The notes under the pieces were generated by a model, which worked only from the letters and a program-made list of their open reading frames with translations, searched no databases and was not told the DNA's origin. This document shows positions 1 through 9,885 of a stretch of DNA of 64,000 nt, in pieces. Both the position numbers and the translations under genes were made by a program. Position 1 is the stretch's first letter. Each line of letters begins with the position of its first letter. This stretch comes from Hephaestia caeni (GTDB taxonomy: Bacteria > Pseudomonadota > Alphaproteobacteria > Sphingomonadales > Sphingomonadaceae): assembly GCF_003550065.1 (NCBI RefSeq), contig NZ_QXDC01000002.1, forward strand, positions 663,306 through 727,305, read 5' to 3'.

Positions 1-521
1 AGTTCAAGGTCGATCACGCCCGCGAGCCCGCCCTCGGTGATATCCGCCGTCTGCGATTTATAGACGTTGACCCGCGACAACGCTTCGGCGGGCATGTCCT
101 GAAGATCGAAACTGCGACCCGTCGTCGTGAAGACCTCGCGACCGTTCACCGTCGTCAGCACGTCGGGCAGGCCACGCACGCGCACATCGCCCAGTTCGTT
201 GTTGCGGTTGGTCGACACCTGCACGCCCGGCACGCGTTGCAGCGCGGCGGCGGTCGTGGGGTCGGGCAGCTTGCCGATATCCTGCGCGACGATCGCATCG
301 ACCACCTGAACCGACTCACGCTTGATATCGGCCGCGCGTTCCAGCGACCGGCGGATACCCGTCACCACGATCTGATTGTCGGCGTCTGACGTATCCGTGA
401 TAGCGTCGCTCTGCGCAGGCACGACCGTCTGTTGATCCGCCACCGCCTGGGCCAGTGCCCCATCGCTCGCGATCAGGGCCAGCGCCGACACCGCAGCCGA
501 AAAGCAATTCAGATTTTTCAT
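1..521 (-). CDS. TonB-dependent receptor, N-terminal part (runs off left edge)
   Basis: Outer-membrane TonB-dependent receptor for energised uptake of a large substrate. Only the first 173 or so codons are in the window. The start ATG at 519-521 is preceded by a good GGAGGG site. The protein opens with a signal peptide (MKNLNCFSAAVSALALIA, cut near ALAQA) and then the plug domain, with DIGKLPDPTTAAALQRVPGV and VRVRGLPDVLTTVNGRE. This arrangement is typical of the large sphingomonad and Caulobacter receptors. It is divergent from a sulfatase, so a sulfated carbohydrate or sulfate ester is a plausible substrate, but that is inferred from the neighbour only. The barrel lies outside the window, so ligand class cannot be judged. 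Confidence 0.9.
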   Translation of the reverse strand, partial: MKNLNCFSAAVSALALIASDGALAQAVADQQTVVPAQSDAITDTSDADNQIVVTGIRRSLERAADIKRESVQVVDAIVAQDIGKLPDPTTAAALQRVPGVQVSTNRNNELGDVRVRGLPDVLTTVNGREVFTTTGRSFDLQDMPAEALSRVNVYKSQTADITEGGLAGVIDLE

Positions 522-894
522 TTTTCCCTCCCTCTGTGCGGACGCCGAGGTGGGAGCCACCTCCAATCGTCCACATCCTTGATCCGCATTGTCGATAGCG
601 GGGCGCCCGAGGCGTCTTCGCGCCTTCATGGAAAAGGGCCGCATACGAAATGCGTAACGCCACAGCTAACGATGGGTAGATTTGAGTCAATATATATATG
701 ATATATACATCGCGTAATTTCGACGATAAGCCGTAACGAAGCGCAAAAATTCGGGGGTATGCCGCATTGCGCGCGGGAAATGGCCCCAGAAGACGGAGCA
801 ATATTATCATATATGATCAAGGCGAAGCTCCATTTGCCTTGACCCGCGAAGCCGGCCATCTCCATTCTTGAAAACCCTGTCGAGGATTTCCGAA
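522..894. promoter_or_regulatory. Divergent promoter region of TonB receptor and sulfatase
   Basis: This 373-bp stretch has no convincing gene. It is much more AT-rich than its surroundings. It contains a perfect 12-bp palindrome ATCATATATGAT at 806-817 and an AT-rich block at 690-709. Both carry the same 9-mer ATATATGAT (694-702 and 809-817), 115 bp apart. Two identical half-sites in a divergent promoter would suit one regulator controlling both genes. That is inference, and no -35/-10 pair was assigned. Confidence 0.45.
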
Positions 895-2370
<1,476 letters not shown>

Positions 2371-2405
2371 CGCATCCGCATCTTACGGATCGGCGCGAGA
2401 TAAGG

Positions 2406-2441
2406 AAAAAGGGCGCCCCCACCAAGGGGACGCCCTTTTTT
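2406..2441 (+). terminator. Rho-independent terminator after sulfatase, probably bidirectional
   Basis: An A run is followed by a stem GGGCG-C-CCCC / GGGG-A-CGCCC with loop ACCAA and then six T. A-tract and T-tract flank both sides, and the downstream gene converges, so it can serve both strands. Confidence 0.85.
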
Positions 2442-2472
2442 CGATCAGCAATCGGGCCGAAGCCCAACCGGC

Positions 2473-2739
2473 TTACTGGAGGTTGTCGGCAACCGCATCC
2501 GCGCTGTCGCGAACATTGTCAGCAGCCGCGTTGGCATTGTCCGCGGCGTTCTCGAGCGTGTCGGCAACCGCCGCGTTCGAGGCGTCGTCAGCCATCGCGT
2601 CCATGTTGTCGGCCTGCATTTCCAGGTTGTCGGCGACCACATCCGCATTGTTCTCGACCGCGTCGGCGGCCGGGTTGTTGTTGCAGGCGGCCAGGGTCAT
2701 CAGGCCGGCGGCAGCGACGACAAAGGCAATCTTCTTCAT
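2473..2739 (-). CDS. Small Ala/Asn/Asp-repeat lipoprotein
   Basis: Lipoprotein of 88 aa. The start at 2739 has a GGGAG site upstream. MKKIAFVVAAAGLMTLAAC gives a signal peptide with lipobox LAAC at about residue 19, so an acylated N-terminus is expected. The rest is almost only A, D, N, V, E and M in a loose period with recurring ADN and NAAD blocks, for example VADNLEMQADNMDAMADD. This favours one long amphipathic helix. No enzymatic motif is present. The pattern recalls small surface-helix lipoproteins of the Lpp type or desiccation-type repeat proteins, but I do not recognise a named family. It converges on the sulfatase at the shared terminator. Confidence 0.8.
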   Translation of the reverse strand: MKKIAFVVAAAGLMTLAACNNNPAADAVENNADVVADNLEMQADNMDAMADDASNAAVADTLENAADNANAAADNVRDSADAVADNLQ

Positions 2740-2871
2740 CCGAATGCTCCCAAGCATAAATAACGTTTCGCACCCGGCCCGCGCCGTCGCGAAGGTCCCG
2801 CAAATAGCGCCCTTCACCCTCGCGTCAATCGCAAATTCATCTGACGGCAATGTTCCGGCCATCGGCCTGCC

Positions 2872-4269
2872 TCATTTCCGCGGGGTTACGGCCCCGATTT
2901 CCTCGGGCGCATTGGCGACGACGGCAAGCATCGTCGTCCACGCGGCAACGTTCTGGCGGAGCTGTTCGGGGTCGACGCGATCGAGCGTGTCCTCGGGCGT
3001 ATGATGCCAGTCGAAATAGCGCAGGCCCGACTGGTTGAGGTCGATTGCGGCGACTCCCTTCGCCATCATCGGGCCGACATCCGCTCCGTCGCCGGCGATC
3101 CCCGTCCCGCGCACGATGCCGAGCGGCGCGAGCGCGGCCTGGAGCCGATCACCCACCGCTGTGGCGCTGCCGGGCAGGTTGGTTTCGAAACGCCAGATGC
3201 GATCGGCGCCGAAATCCGATTCGGCCGCGGCGGCATGGCGTTCATCGCCGTGCGCCTTGGCATAGGCTTCGCCGCCGAACCCGCCCACTTCTTCCGCACC
3301 GAACCAGACGACGCGGATCGTGCGGCGGGGCTGGCCTGCCGCCATGATCCGCTTCGCGGCCGCGGCCGTGATCGCGACCCCCGAGGCGTCGTCGATCGCG
3401 CCGGTGCCGAGATCCCAGCTATCGAGATGGCCGCCGACCAGCACGATTCCCGCATCGGGATCGCTGCCGGGCACTTCGGCGATGACGTTGCCCGATTCGT
3501 GAGTGCCGGTCTGGCGCGGGGTGAGCACCAGCTTGAGCGTCACGGGCTTGCCGCGCTTCACCATCCGCTCGAGATTCTCGGCATCGGCGACCGAGAGCGC
3601 GGCGGCGGGGATCGGCGCCACGCCGTCAGGGAAGTTGGTGACGCCGGCATGCGGCCCGCGGCCGCGATCGGTGCCGATCGATCGGATCACGATCGCGGCC
3701 GCGCCCTTCTTCGCCGCCACCGCCGGCCCGACGAAACGCGCCACGCCGTAGGCGCCATAGCTGCTGCCGTCCTGCGTCGGCTCCATCGCGTGCGAGACGA
3801 AGGCGATCTTGCCCTTCAAGCTGCCGTCGGGCGCGCGGGCGAGATCGCCGAAGGTCGGGAAATAAGCGATCGGCGCGGTCAATCCGGCGGCGGGCGTCGC
3901 CCCCGAATTGCCGAGCGCGGTCAGCCGCAGCGGTTGGGGGAAAGGCGAGATGACCTCCGCCCGCTCCTCGCCGCGCACCCAGACGGGCATCTGGTATGTC
4001 TCGATACGAACATTCTGGAAACCGAGCGCCTTGAGCTTGGCGGCGCCCCAGGCGCGCGCGCGCGCTTCGGCCTCGGTGCCGGCGAGGCGTGGGCCGATTT
4101 CGGTCGTCAGCCCTTCGACGATATCCCAGGCTATATCGTCCTTGAGCGCGGCGTCGCGCAGCGCGGCGACATCATCGGCAACGGGGGTGACAAGGCCGGC
4201 GGGCAGGGTCTGCGCGGCGGCGGGCGAGGCGATCGCGGCGGCGATCGCGAGCAAGGCGATTCTGGTCAT
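2872..4269 (-). CDS. Secreted M28-family zinc peptidase
   Basis: Aminopeptidase/carboxypeptidase-type M28 metallopeptidase of 465 aa, exported by the signal peptide MTRIALLAIAAAIASPAAAQ. This start (4269) is preferred to a longer frame because it begins exactly at the signal peptide. A PA-type insert domain spans roughly residues 130-250. Zinc ligands are visible in GGHLDSWDLGTGAIDDASG, in the catalytic Glu pair WFGAEEVGGFGGEAY and in the late WHHTPEDTLDRVDP. Expected role is periplasmic peptide scavenging. Its 3' end lies 133 bp from the lipoprotein start. It is divergent from ettA with 105 bp between the starts. Confidence 0.9.
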   Translation of the reverse strand: MTRIALLAIAAAIASPAAAQTLPAGLVTPVADDVAALRDAALKDDIAWDIVEGLTTEIGPRLAGTEAEARARAWGAAKLKALGFQNVRIETYQMPVWVRGEERAEVISPFPQPLRLTALGNSGATPAAGLTAPIAYFPTFGDLARAPDGSLKGKIAFVSHAMEPTQDGSSYGAYGVARFVGPAVAAKKGAAAIVIRSIGTDRGRGPHAGVTNFPDGVAPIPAAALSVADAENLERMVKRGKPVTLKLVLTPRQTGTHESGNVIAEVPGSDPDAGIVLVGGHLDSWDLGTGAIDDASGVAITAAAAKRIMAAGQPRRTIRVVWFGAEEVGGFGGEAYAKAHGDERHAAAAESDFGADRIWRFETNLPGSATAVGDRLQAALAPLGIVRGTGIAGDGADVGPMMAKGVAAIDLNQSGLRYFDWHHTPEDTLDRVDPEQLRQNVAAWTTMLAVVANAPEEIGAVTPRK

Positions 4270-4374
4270 GGACGAAGGCGTAACGAACGGGCGCGGGTTT
4301 GCCAACGCATCAGCCAATCGCTATGTGCGCGGCGACTTTCCCACACCCACGAAACGCGACGAGGTTCCCCGGCG

Positions 4375-6054
4375 ATGGCCGTCCAGTACACCTATGTGAT
4401 GAAGGGTCTGACCAAGACCTTCCCGGGCGCGAGCAAGCCCGTTCTCAACAACATCCATCTGCAATTCCTGCCCTCGGCCAAGATCGCGATCATCGGCCCC
4501 AACGGCTCGGGCAAGTCGACGCTGATGAAGATCATGGGCGGGATCGATCCCGATTTCACCGGCGAGGCCTGGGCGGCCGAGGGGATCAAGGTCGGCTATC
4601 TGCCGCAGGAGCCGCAGCTCGACCCGTCCAAGACGGTGCTCGAAAACGTGCGCGAGGGCGCCGGCCCGGTCGCCGACATGGTCGAGCGCTTCAATGCGAT
4701 TTCGGCCGAAATGGGCGATCCGAAGGACGATACCGATTTCGACGCACTGTTGGAGGAGATGGGCGAGCTTCAGACCAAGATCGACGCGGTCGACGGCTGG
4801 AGCCTCGACAACCAGCTCGAGATCGCGATGGAGGCACTACGCTGCCCGCCCGGCGATTCGCCCGTCACCAACCTTTCGGGTGGCGAGAAGCGCCGCGTGG
4901 CGCTGTGCAAGCTGCTGCTCGAAAAGCCCGACATCCTGCTGCTCGACGAGCCGACCAACCATCTCGACGCCGAAAGCGTCCAGTGGCTCGAAAATTTCCT
5001 CAAGGAATATACCGGCAACGTCATCCTCGTGACGCACGATCGCTACTTCCTCGACAACGTCGTCAACTGGGTGCTCGAACTCGACCGCGGGCGCTATTAC
5101 ACCTACGAAGCCAATTATTCGGGCTATCTGGAAAAGAAAGCCAAGCGGCTCGAACAGGAAGAGCGCGAAGAGGCCGGGCGCCAGAAGGCGATCCGCGACG
5201 AGCTCGAATGGATGCGCCAAACCCCCAAGGCGCGCCAGACCAAGTCCAAGGCCCGCATCCGCGCGTTCGACGAACTGGTCGAAAAGCAGGAAAATCGCGC
5301 GGTCGGCAAGGCGCAGATCCTGATCCAGATTCCCGAACGGCTCGGCAACAACGTGATCGAGGCCAAGGGGCTGTCCAAGGCGTACGGCGACAAATTGCTG
5401 TTCGAGGATCTCGATTTCAACCTGCCGCCCGGCGGCATCGTTGGCGTGATCGGACCGAACGGCGCCGGCAAATCGACCTTGTTCAAGCTCATCACCGGCC
5501 AGGAACAGCCCGACAGCGGCGAGATCAACGTCGGCTCGACGGTCAAGCTCGGCTATGTCGATCAGAGCCGTGACGACCTCAATCCCAATAATAACGTCTG
5601 GGAAGAAATCTCGGATAAATTGGAAGTTTTCCGTTTCGGTAAGCAGGAATTGGGCACGCGGGCCTATGTCGGCGCGTTCAACTTCAAGGGCACCGACCAG
5701 CAGAAGAAGGTCGGCCAGCTTTCAGGCGGCGAGCGCAACCGCGTCCACATCGCCAAGATGCTCAAACAGGGCGGCAACGTCCTGCTGCTCGACGAGCCGA
5801 CCAACGACCTCGACGTCGAAACGCTGCGCGCGCTTGAAGAGGCGCTGGAAAGCTTCGCCGGCTGCGCGGTGGTGATCAACCACGACCGCTTCTTCCTCGA
5901 TCGGCTGTGCACGCACATCCTGGCGTTCGAGGGCAACAGCCATGTCGAATGGTTCGAGGGCAATTTTGAGGCGTATGAGGAAGACAAGCGCCGCCGCATG
6001 GGCGACGCGGCCGACCGCCCGACGCGACTGGCGTACAAGAAGCTGACGCGCTGA
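4375..6054 (+). CDS. ettA: Energy-dependent translational throttle protein EttA (ABC-F)
   Basis: ABC-F ATPase of 559 aa that binds the ribosomal E site and gates elongation according to ATP/ADP. The E. coli protein is 555 aa. The first ABC domain has Walker A IGPNGSGKSTLMKIMGG, signature LSGGEKRRVAL and Walker B ILLLDEPTNHLD. A charged linker (KKAKRLEQEEREEAGRQ) and a second ABC domain with GPNGAGKSTLFKLITG, LSGGERNRVH and LLLDEPTNDLD follow. There are no membrane segments, as expected for ABC-F. The start MAVQYTYVMKGLTKTF matches the family. The frame is open for over 1.3 kb upstream, antisense to the M28 gene, but that part is not coding. Confidence 0.97.
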   Translation: MAVQYTYVMKGLTKTFPGASKPVLNNIHLQFLPSAKIAIIGPNGSGKSTLMKIMGGIDPDFTGEAWAAEGIKVGYLPQEPQLDPSKTVLENVREGAGPVADMVERFNAISAEMGDPKDDTDFDALLEEMGELQTKIDAVDGWSLDNQLEIAMEALRCPPGDSPVTNLSGGEKRRVALCKLLLEKPDILLLDEPTNHLDAESVQWLENFLKEYTGNVILVTHDRYFLDNVVNWVLELDRGRYYTYEANYSGYLEKKAKRLEQEEREEAGRQKAIRDELEWMRQTPKARQTKSKARIRAFDELVEKQENRAVGKAQILIQIPERLGNNVIEAKGLSKAYGDKLLFEDLDFNLPPGGIVGVIGPNGAGKSTLFKLITGQEQPDSGEINVGSTVKLGYVDQSRDDLNPNNNVWEEISDKLEVFRFGKQELGTRAYVGAFNFKGTDQQKKVGQLSGGERNRVHIAKMLKQGGNVLLLDEPTNDLDVETLRALEEALESFAGCAVVINHDRFFLDRLCTHILAFEGNSHVEWFEGNFEAYEEDKRRRMGDAADRPTRLAYKKLTR

Positions 6055-6069
6055 ACCTGGGCTGCCGCG

Positions 6070-6094
6070 GGGTGGCGCATTTACTGCGCCGCCC
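6070..6094. terminator. GC hairpin between convergent ettA and acylphosphatase
   Basis: Stem GGCGCA / TGCGCC with loop TTTAC and an outer GGG/CCC extension, 16 bp past the ettA stop. There is no T tract, so intrinsic termination is uncertain. Confidence 0.4.
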
Positions 6095-6096
6095 GC

Positions 6097-6375
6097 TCAG
6101 CTCCCGAAGCGTTTGGTGAAGCCCTTCCACCCGGTATCCTCGGCGGGTTGGACGTCGACATGGTCGACCTGCGCCAGCCGCGGCCCCTGGTGGCAGGCTT
6201 CGACGAGGATCGCCATCGCTTCTTCGTCGCCGGTGGCGAGGATCTCCACCGCGGTGCCGTTGATATTACGCACCCAGCCGCGCAACCTGAGGTCGCGCGC
6301 GGCGCCCATCGTCCAGTTTCGATAGCCCACACCCTGAACGCGCCCGGATACCACGATACGCTGCGTTACCGTCAT
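6097..6375 (-). CDS. acyP: Acylphosphatase
   Basis: Small cytosolic enzyme of 92 aa that hydrolyses the carboxyl-phosphate bond of acyl phosphates. The catalytic Arg lies in the phosphate loop GRVQGVGYRNW. The catalytic Asn lies in GWVRNINGTAVEI, where most relatives have a LPDG-type turn. Length and the order of both motifs fit the family fully. It converges on ettA and is separated from the next gene by 160 bp. Confidence 0.93.
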   Translation of the reverse strand: MTVTQRIVVSGRVQGVGYRNWTMGAARDLRLRGWVRNINGTAVEILATGDEEAMAILVEACHQGPRLAQVDHVDVQPAEDTGWKGFTKRFGS

Positions 6376-6535
6376 TTACCCTCTGTTTTTGCAAAACCCG
6401 CCGGCAACCCGCTCGGCCGCGGAAACCCTAGCGATCCGGCGAAACCGCGGCACATGGTAAATGCGCCGTTCGTCGTGATTTCAGGGGCGTTCGGCGTCAG
6501 GTGAGCCCTGACGACGACGAGCCGTTGCGGCTTTT

Positions 6536-7282
6536 TCACCGCACGCGCTTCACGAACGTCTGGCCGTCGCGGCGCTCGGCCTGGAAATTGGGGACGGCAT
6601 CGATCAATTCCGACAGGCGCGAAAAGCCATAGCTGCGCGCATCGAAGCTCGATCGGTTGCCCGCGCGACGGCCGAGATCGGTGAGGCTGACGAACCCGCG
6701 CTCGTCGCGCTTGGCCGCGTTGTAGGCGTCGATCAGCAGCTTGACGAGATCGGGATCGATCGGTTCGTGCTTGCCCCGCGGCTCGTTTTCACGCGTGGCG
6801 GCGGGGGTGGTTTCTGCGGCGGGAGTGCCCTCCCCCGCCTTGCCGAGCGCCGCGACGTCGATGAAGCGCGTGCATGCCTGTTTGAACGCCTCGGGGGTCT
6901 TGCTCGTCCCGAAGCCATAGACGGGCAACCCGTCCTGCCGAATGCGCGTCGCGATCGGCATGAAATCGCTGTCCGACGACATGATCCCGAAGCCGTCGAC
7001 GCGGCGCGTGTAGAGCAGGTCCATCGCGTCGATCGTCATCTTCATGTCGGTCGCGTTCTTGCCCTTGGTGAGGTCGAACTGCTGGTGCGGCTCGATGCCG
7101 TGCCTCAGCGTGAGATCGGCCCAGGTCTTGAGCGCCTGCTTGCGCCAGTTGCCGTACACGCGCCGGATATTGACGGTGCCGAGTTCAGCCAGCACCGTCA
7201 GCACCGGATCAAGCGCGTGTGGCGAGGCGTTGTCCGCATCGATCAGCAGCGCGATGTTGCCGGCCTTGGTATCGTCCGCCAT
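6536..7282 (-). CDS. NYN-domain protein with C-terminal OST-HTH/LOTUS domain
   Basis: Putative PIN-like RNase of 248 aa. The N-terminal NYN domain has the spaced acidic residues of the metal site: ALLIDADNAS, NATDMKMTIDAMDLLY and GIMSSDSDFMPIATRIR. The last 75 or so residues (RGFVSLTDLGRRAGNRSSF...) match the OST-HTH/LOTUS RNA-binding module often fused to bacterial NYN domains. Likely role is degradation or processing of an RNA, with unknown substrate. The greB-like gene lies 9 bp upstream on the same strand, so they are probably cotranscribed. Confidence 0.88.
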   Translation of the reverse strand: MADDTKAGNIALLIDADNASPHALDPVLTVLAELGTVNIRRVYGNWRKQALKTWADLTLRHGIEPHQQFDLTKGKNATDMKMTIDAMDLLYTRRVDGFGIMSSDSDFMPIATRIRQDGLPVYGFGTSKTPEAFKQACTRFIDVAALGKAGEGTPAAETTPAATRENEPRGKHEPIDPDLVKLLIDAYNAAKRDERGFVSLTDLGRRAGNRSSFDARSYGFSRLSELIDAVPNFQAERRDGQTFVKRVR

Positions 7283-7291
7283 GTGGGTTCC

Positions 7292-7774
7292 TTATCTGTC
7301 GGGATAGGTGATCGCCATCACCTCATAATCGCGTTCGCCCGCGGGCAACACCACTCGGCGGACATCGCCCACCGCGGCCCCACGCAATGCTCGCGCGATC
7401 GGCGCATTCCAGCCGATCCGGCCCGCGCCCGCATCGGCCTCGTCGTCCCCGACCAGCGTCAGCGTGCGGTGATTGTCGTCTTCGTCGGCGATCGTGACGG
7501 TGGCGCCGAAGAAGACGCGGGCCTTGTCGGGCGCGCGCGCGGGATCGACGACCTTCGCCGCTTTCATCCGCTTCGACAGCCAGCCCAGCCGCCGGTCGAT
7601 CTCGCGCAACCGCTTGCGGCCATAGATGTAATCGCCGTTTTCGGAGCGGTCGCCATTGCCAGCGGCCCAGGCGATCGTCTCGACGAGTTGCGGCCGCTCG
7701 GTCGCGAACAGAGCGTCATATTCGGCGCGCAGCGCGGAGAGCCCGGCGGGCGTGATATAATTTGGACGATCCAC
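7292..7774 (-). CDS. greB: GreA/GreB-family transcription elongation factor
   Basis: Protein of 160 aa that binds the RNA polymerase secondary channel and stimulates cleavage of backtracked transcripts. The N-terminal coiled coil carries NGDRSENGDYIYGRKRLREIDRR, where acidic residues sit at the tip as in GreB. The C-terminal FKBP-like part contains FFGATVTIADEDD and a basic GRIGWNAPIARALRGAAVGD. Length and the YIYGKKRLREID-like signature fit GreB better than GreA. The gene sits between the NYN gene and the lytic transglycosylase, all on the minus strand and closely spaced. Confidence 0.9.
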   Translation of the reverse strand: MDRPNYITPAGLSALRAEYDALFATERPQLVETIAWAAGNGDRSENGDYIYGRKRLREIDRRLGWLSKRMKAAKVVDPARAPDKARVFFGATVTIADEDDNHRTLTLVGDDEADAGAGRIGWNAPIARALRGAAVGDVRRVVLPAGERDYEVMAITYPDR

Positions 7775-7786
7775 GACCGTGCAATC

Positions 7787-9793
7787 CTAGCCCGGCGTCG
7801 CCTTGCCAAGATACCAGCTCAACCGCGCCGGCCCGCGCGAGCGTGCCTTTTCCGGTGCCAGCAGGTCGTAGACCACGGCATTTTCAAGCACGCGCTGCAC
7901 GTAGTTGCGCGTCTCGGTGAACGGGATCGCCTCGATCCAGCCCACCATATCGACCGCCCCCGTGCGCGGATCGCCGTTCGCCGCGAGCCACTTGTTCACG
8001 TTGCCCGGCCCCGCGTTATACGCCGCGATCGCCAGTGGATAGCTGCCGTAGCGGTCGAACATCCGCTTGAAATAGCTCGATCCGAGCTGGATGTTGTAAT
8101 CGGTATCGACCGTCAGCGACGACGGCTGGTAATCGAGCCCGATCCGGTTGGCGACCTCGCGTGCGGTGCCGGGCATGAGCTGCATCAGCCCGCGGGCACC
8201 CGCATGGCTTACCGCTGCGCGGTCGAACTGGCTTTCCTGCCGTGCGATCGCGTGGACGATCGTGAAATCGCCCTGATGCGCGGCGGGCAGCTTGACGCTC
8301 GGATAACCCACGACGGTGAAATCGTTCGATCCGTCGGCCAGCGTGTTGCGGCCTACCATCACCGCCAGGTCGGGACGGCCCAGCGTTCGCGACAGCTCGT
8401 CGGTCAGGCGGTGGTCGGTCCGTGTCGCGGCATCGGCGGCGATCTGGCGGATGAACGCGGTCTGGTCCTCGTGGTCACCCGCCTGCCCCAGAAACTGCGC
8501 CGCGCGCACGATCTCGCGATTATAGAAGGTGGCGCGATCGGTCATCGGCACCGTCACCGCCGACAATTGCACCGGCGCCGCGAGCGGCTTGCCGAGCCGC
8601 TCGGTGGCAAGCTGGCCGTAGAACGCGTCTCCGAACCCGCTGGCCCGCGTGTAATAAACGTTCGCCGCCTGCGCATCGCCCGCCGCCTCGGCCGAACGGC
8701 CCGCCCAGTACAACCCCTTCGAGCGCGTGTGCGCTGTCGGGAAGGGCTTGGCGTAGCGATCGAACATCGCCTGCGCGTCGGTATAGCGGCGAAGCTGATC
8801 GAACGCCGTCCGCCCGGCGAGCCACACCAGATCGGTATAGCGATCCTTTTCGGCATAGGATTGCGCCTCGAGATCGACGCCGTCGGGATAGGCGTCGTCG
8901 ACCTGGCTCGCGATCTGATAGGCGAGCGCATATTGCCCATCCGCCGCCGCCGCGCGGGCGTTGGTGAGCAGCACCTTGTACCATGACGCCACCGACGCCG
9001 GCCGCTTGCTCAGCCGATGCGGCTGCGCGAGCAGCGCCCGCGCCGCCGGGCTTTGCGCATTGTTGCGCAGCCACGAGGCGCGGTCGGCGATGAAGCCGGG
9101 ATCGTTGCGCTGGACGTCCGATACCGAGCCTGCGAGCACGGCCGCGTTACTCGCGTTGGTCTGGAAGCCGAGCCGCGCCGCGAACACCGCGCGGTTGGCG
9201 GGCGACACGAACGCGAACTGGCGCTGCGCCGCGCCGGTCGCGCCCTGCCACAACAGCATGTCCATCCGCGCGTCCTGGTCGGCGGGCGTCAATGCTGTCG
9301 AAAAACCGCCGATCACCTTGGTTTCGTCGATCGTCGAGAGCGATCCCGAGGTCCAGGCATCGCGCGCGGCGGCGATCGCGCCTGCACGGTCGCCGGTCGC
9401 CATCAGCGCCTCGGCATAGCGCACCTTGCCCGCGCTGGAGAGCGGCGGGTATTTCTTGAAGAAGGCGGCCGCCGTCGTCGGCGACCAGCCGCCCGCGGGG
9501 TTCAGCGCCTTCTCCGCCGCCTTGCGCATCGCGGTCTCGCCCGGCCAGCCGGGATGCGCCGTCAGAAAGGCGGCATAGCTCTCGAACGGAAAATTGTCCG
9601 ATTGCTGGAATCTTTTCCACTGGAGCACCGCCTCAGCGAGCGGATCGGCCGGGATGCCCGCGGGCGCCGATTGCGGCATCACGCTGTTGAGCTGGGTCGC
9701 GTACCAGCGCATCTGCTCGGGCGTGAGTTGGGAGGAAAGCGCGGCACCGGACAGAGCGGCGGCGAGCAAGCTGATCTTCAACGCGGCTACCAT
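7787..9793 (-). CDS. Soluble lytic murein transglycosylase (Slt-type)
   Basis: Periplasmic enzyme of 668 aa that cleaves the MurNAc-GlcNAc bond with formation of 1,6-anhydro-MurNAc. Signal peptide is MVAALKISLLAAALSGAALS. Residues of roughly 30-480 form an alpha-superhelical region. The C-terminal SLT domain has the catalytic Glu in HAIARQESQFDRAAVS, then GARGLMQLMPGTAREV and the AYNAGPGNV motif. Role is cell-wall turnover, perhaps with the elongasome genes 20 kb away. It ends 12 bp from greB and is divergent from dapA. Confidence 0.93.
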   Translation of the reverse strand: MVAALKISLLAAALSGAALSSQLTPEQMRWYATQLNSVMPQSAPAGIPADPLAEAVLQWKRFQQSDNFPFESYAAFLTAHPGWPGETAMRKAAEKALNPAGGWSPTTAAAFFKKYPPLSSAGKVRYAEALMATGDRAGAIAAARDAWTSGSLSTIDETKVIGGFSTALTPADQDARMDMLLWQGATGAAQRQFAFVSPANRAVFAARLGFQTNASNAAVLAGSVSDVQRNDPGFIADRASWLRNNAQSPAARALLAQPHRLSKRPASVASWYKVLLTNARAAAADGQYALAYQIASQVDDAYPDGVDLEAQSYAEKDRYTDLVWLAGRTAFDQLRRYTDAQAMFDRYAKPFPTAHTRSKGLYWAGRSAEAAGDAQAANVYYTRASGFGDAFYGQLATERLGKPLAAPVQLSAVTVPMTDRATFYNREIVRAAQFLGQAGDHEDQTAFIRQIAADAATRTDHRLTDELSRTLGRPDLAVMVGRNTLADGSNDFTVVGYPSVKLPAAHQGDFTIVHAIARQESQFDRAAVSHAGARGLMQLMPGTAREVANRIGLDYQPSSLTVDTDYNIQLGSSYFKRMFDRYGSYPLAIAAYNAGPGNVNKWLAANGDPRTGAVDMVGWIEAIPFTETRNYVQRVLENAVVYDLLAPEKARSRGPARLSWYLGKATPG

Positions 9794-9885
9794 GTGGACA
9801 GGCTATGCCATCCGCTCCTATTTGTCTCCCCCCATCTTCACCGCAAAGCGCCGAATCGCGTGCGATTCCGCGCCGAGGAGTTATC

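Noticed and set aside
3001..4374. N-terminal extension of the ettA frame by 458 codons
   Set aside because: It is antisense to the M28 peptidase and lacks any domain. EttA starts at the conserved MAVQYTYVMKG.
6520..6536. AGCCG-TTG-CGGCT followed by T run near the NYN gene 3' end
   Set aside because: The T run is on the plus strand, where no gene ends. For the minus-strand gene the order is wrong, so it was not called a terminator.
6767..8986. A 739-codon open frame on the plus strand across the NYN, greB and slt genes
   Set aside because: It is antisense to three well-supported genes, rich in Arg, Ala and Gly with no domain, and explained by high GC at codon position three.
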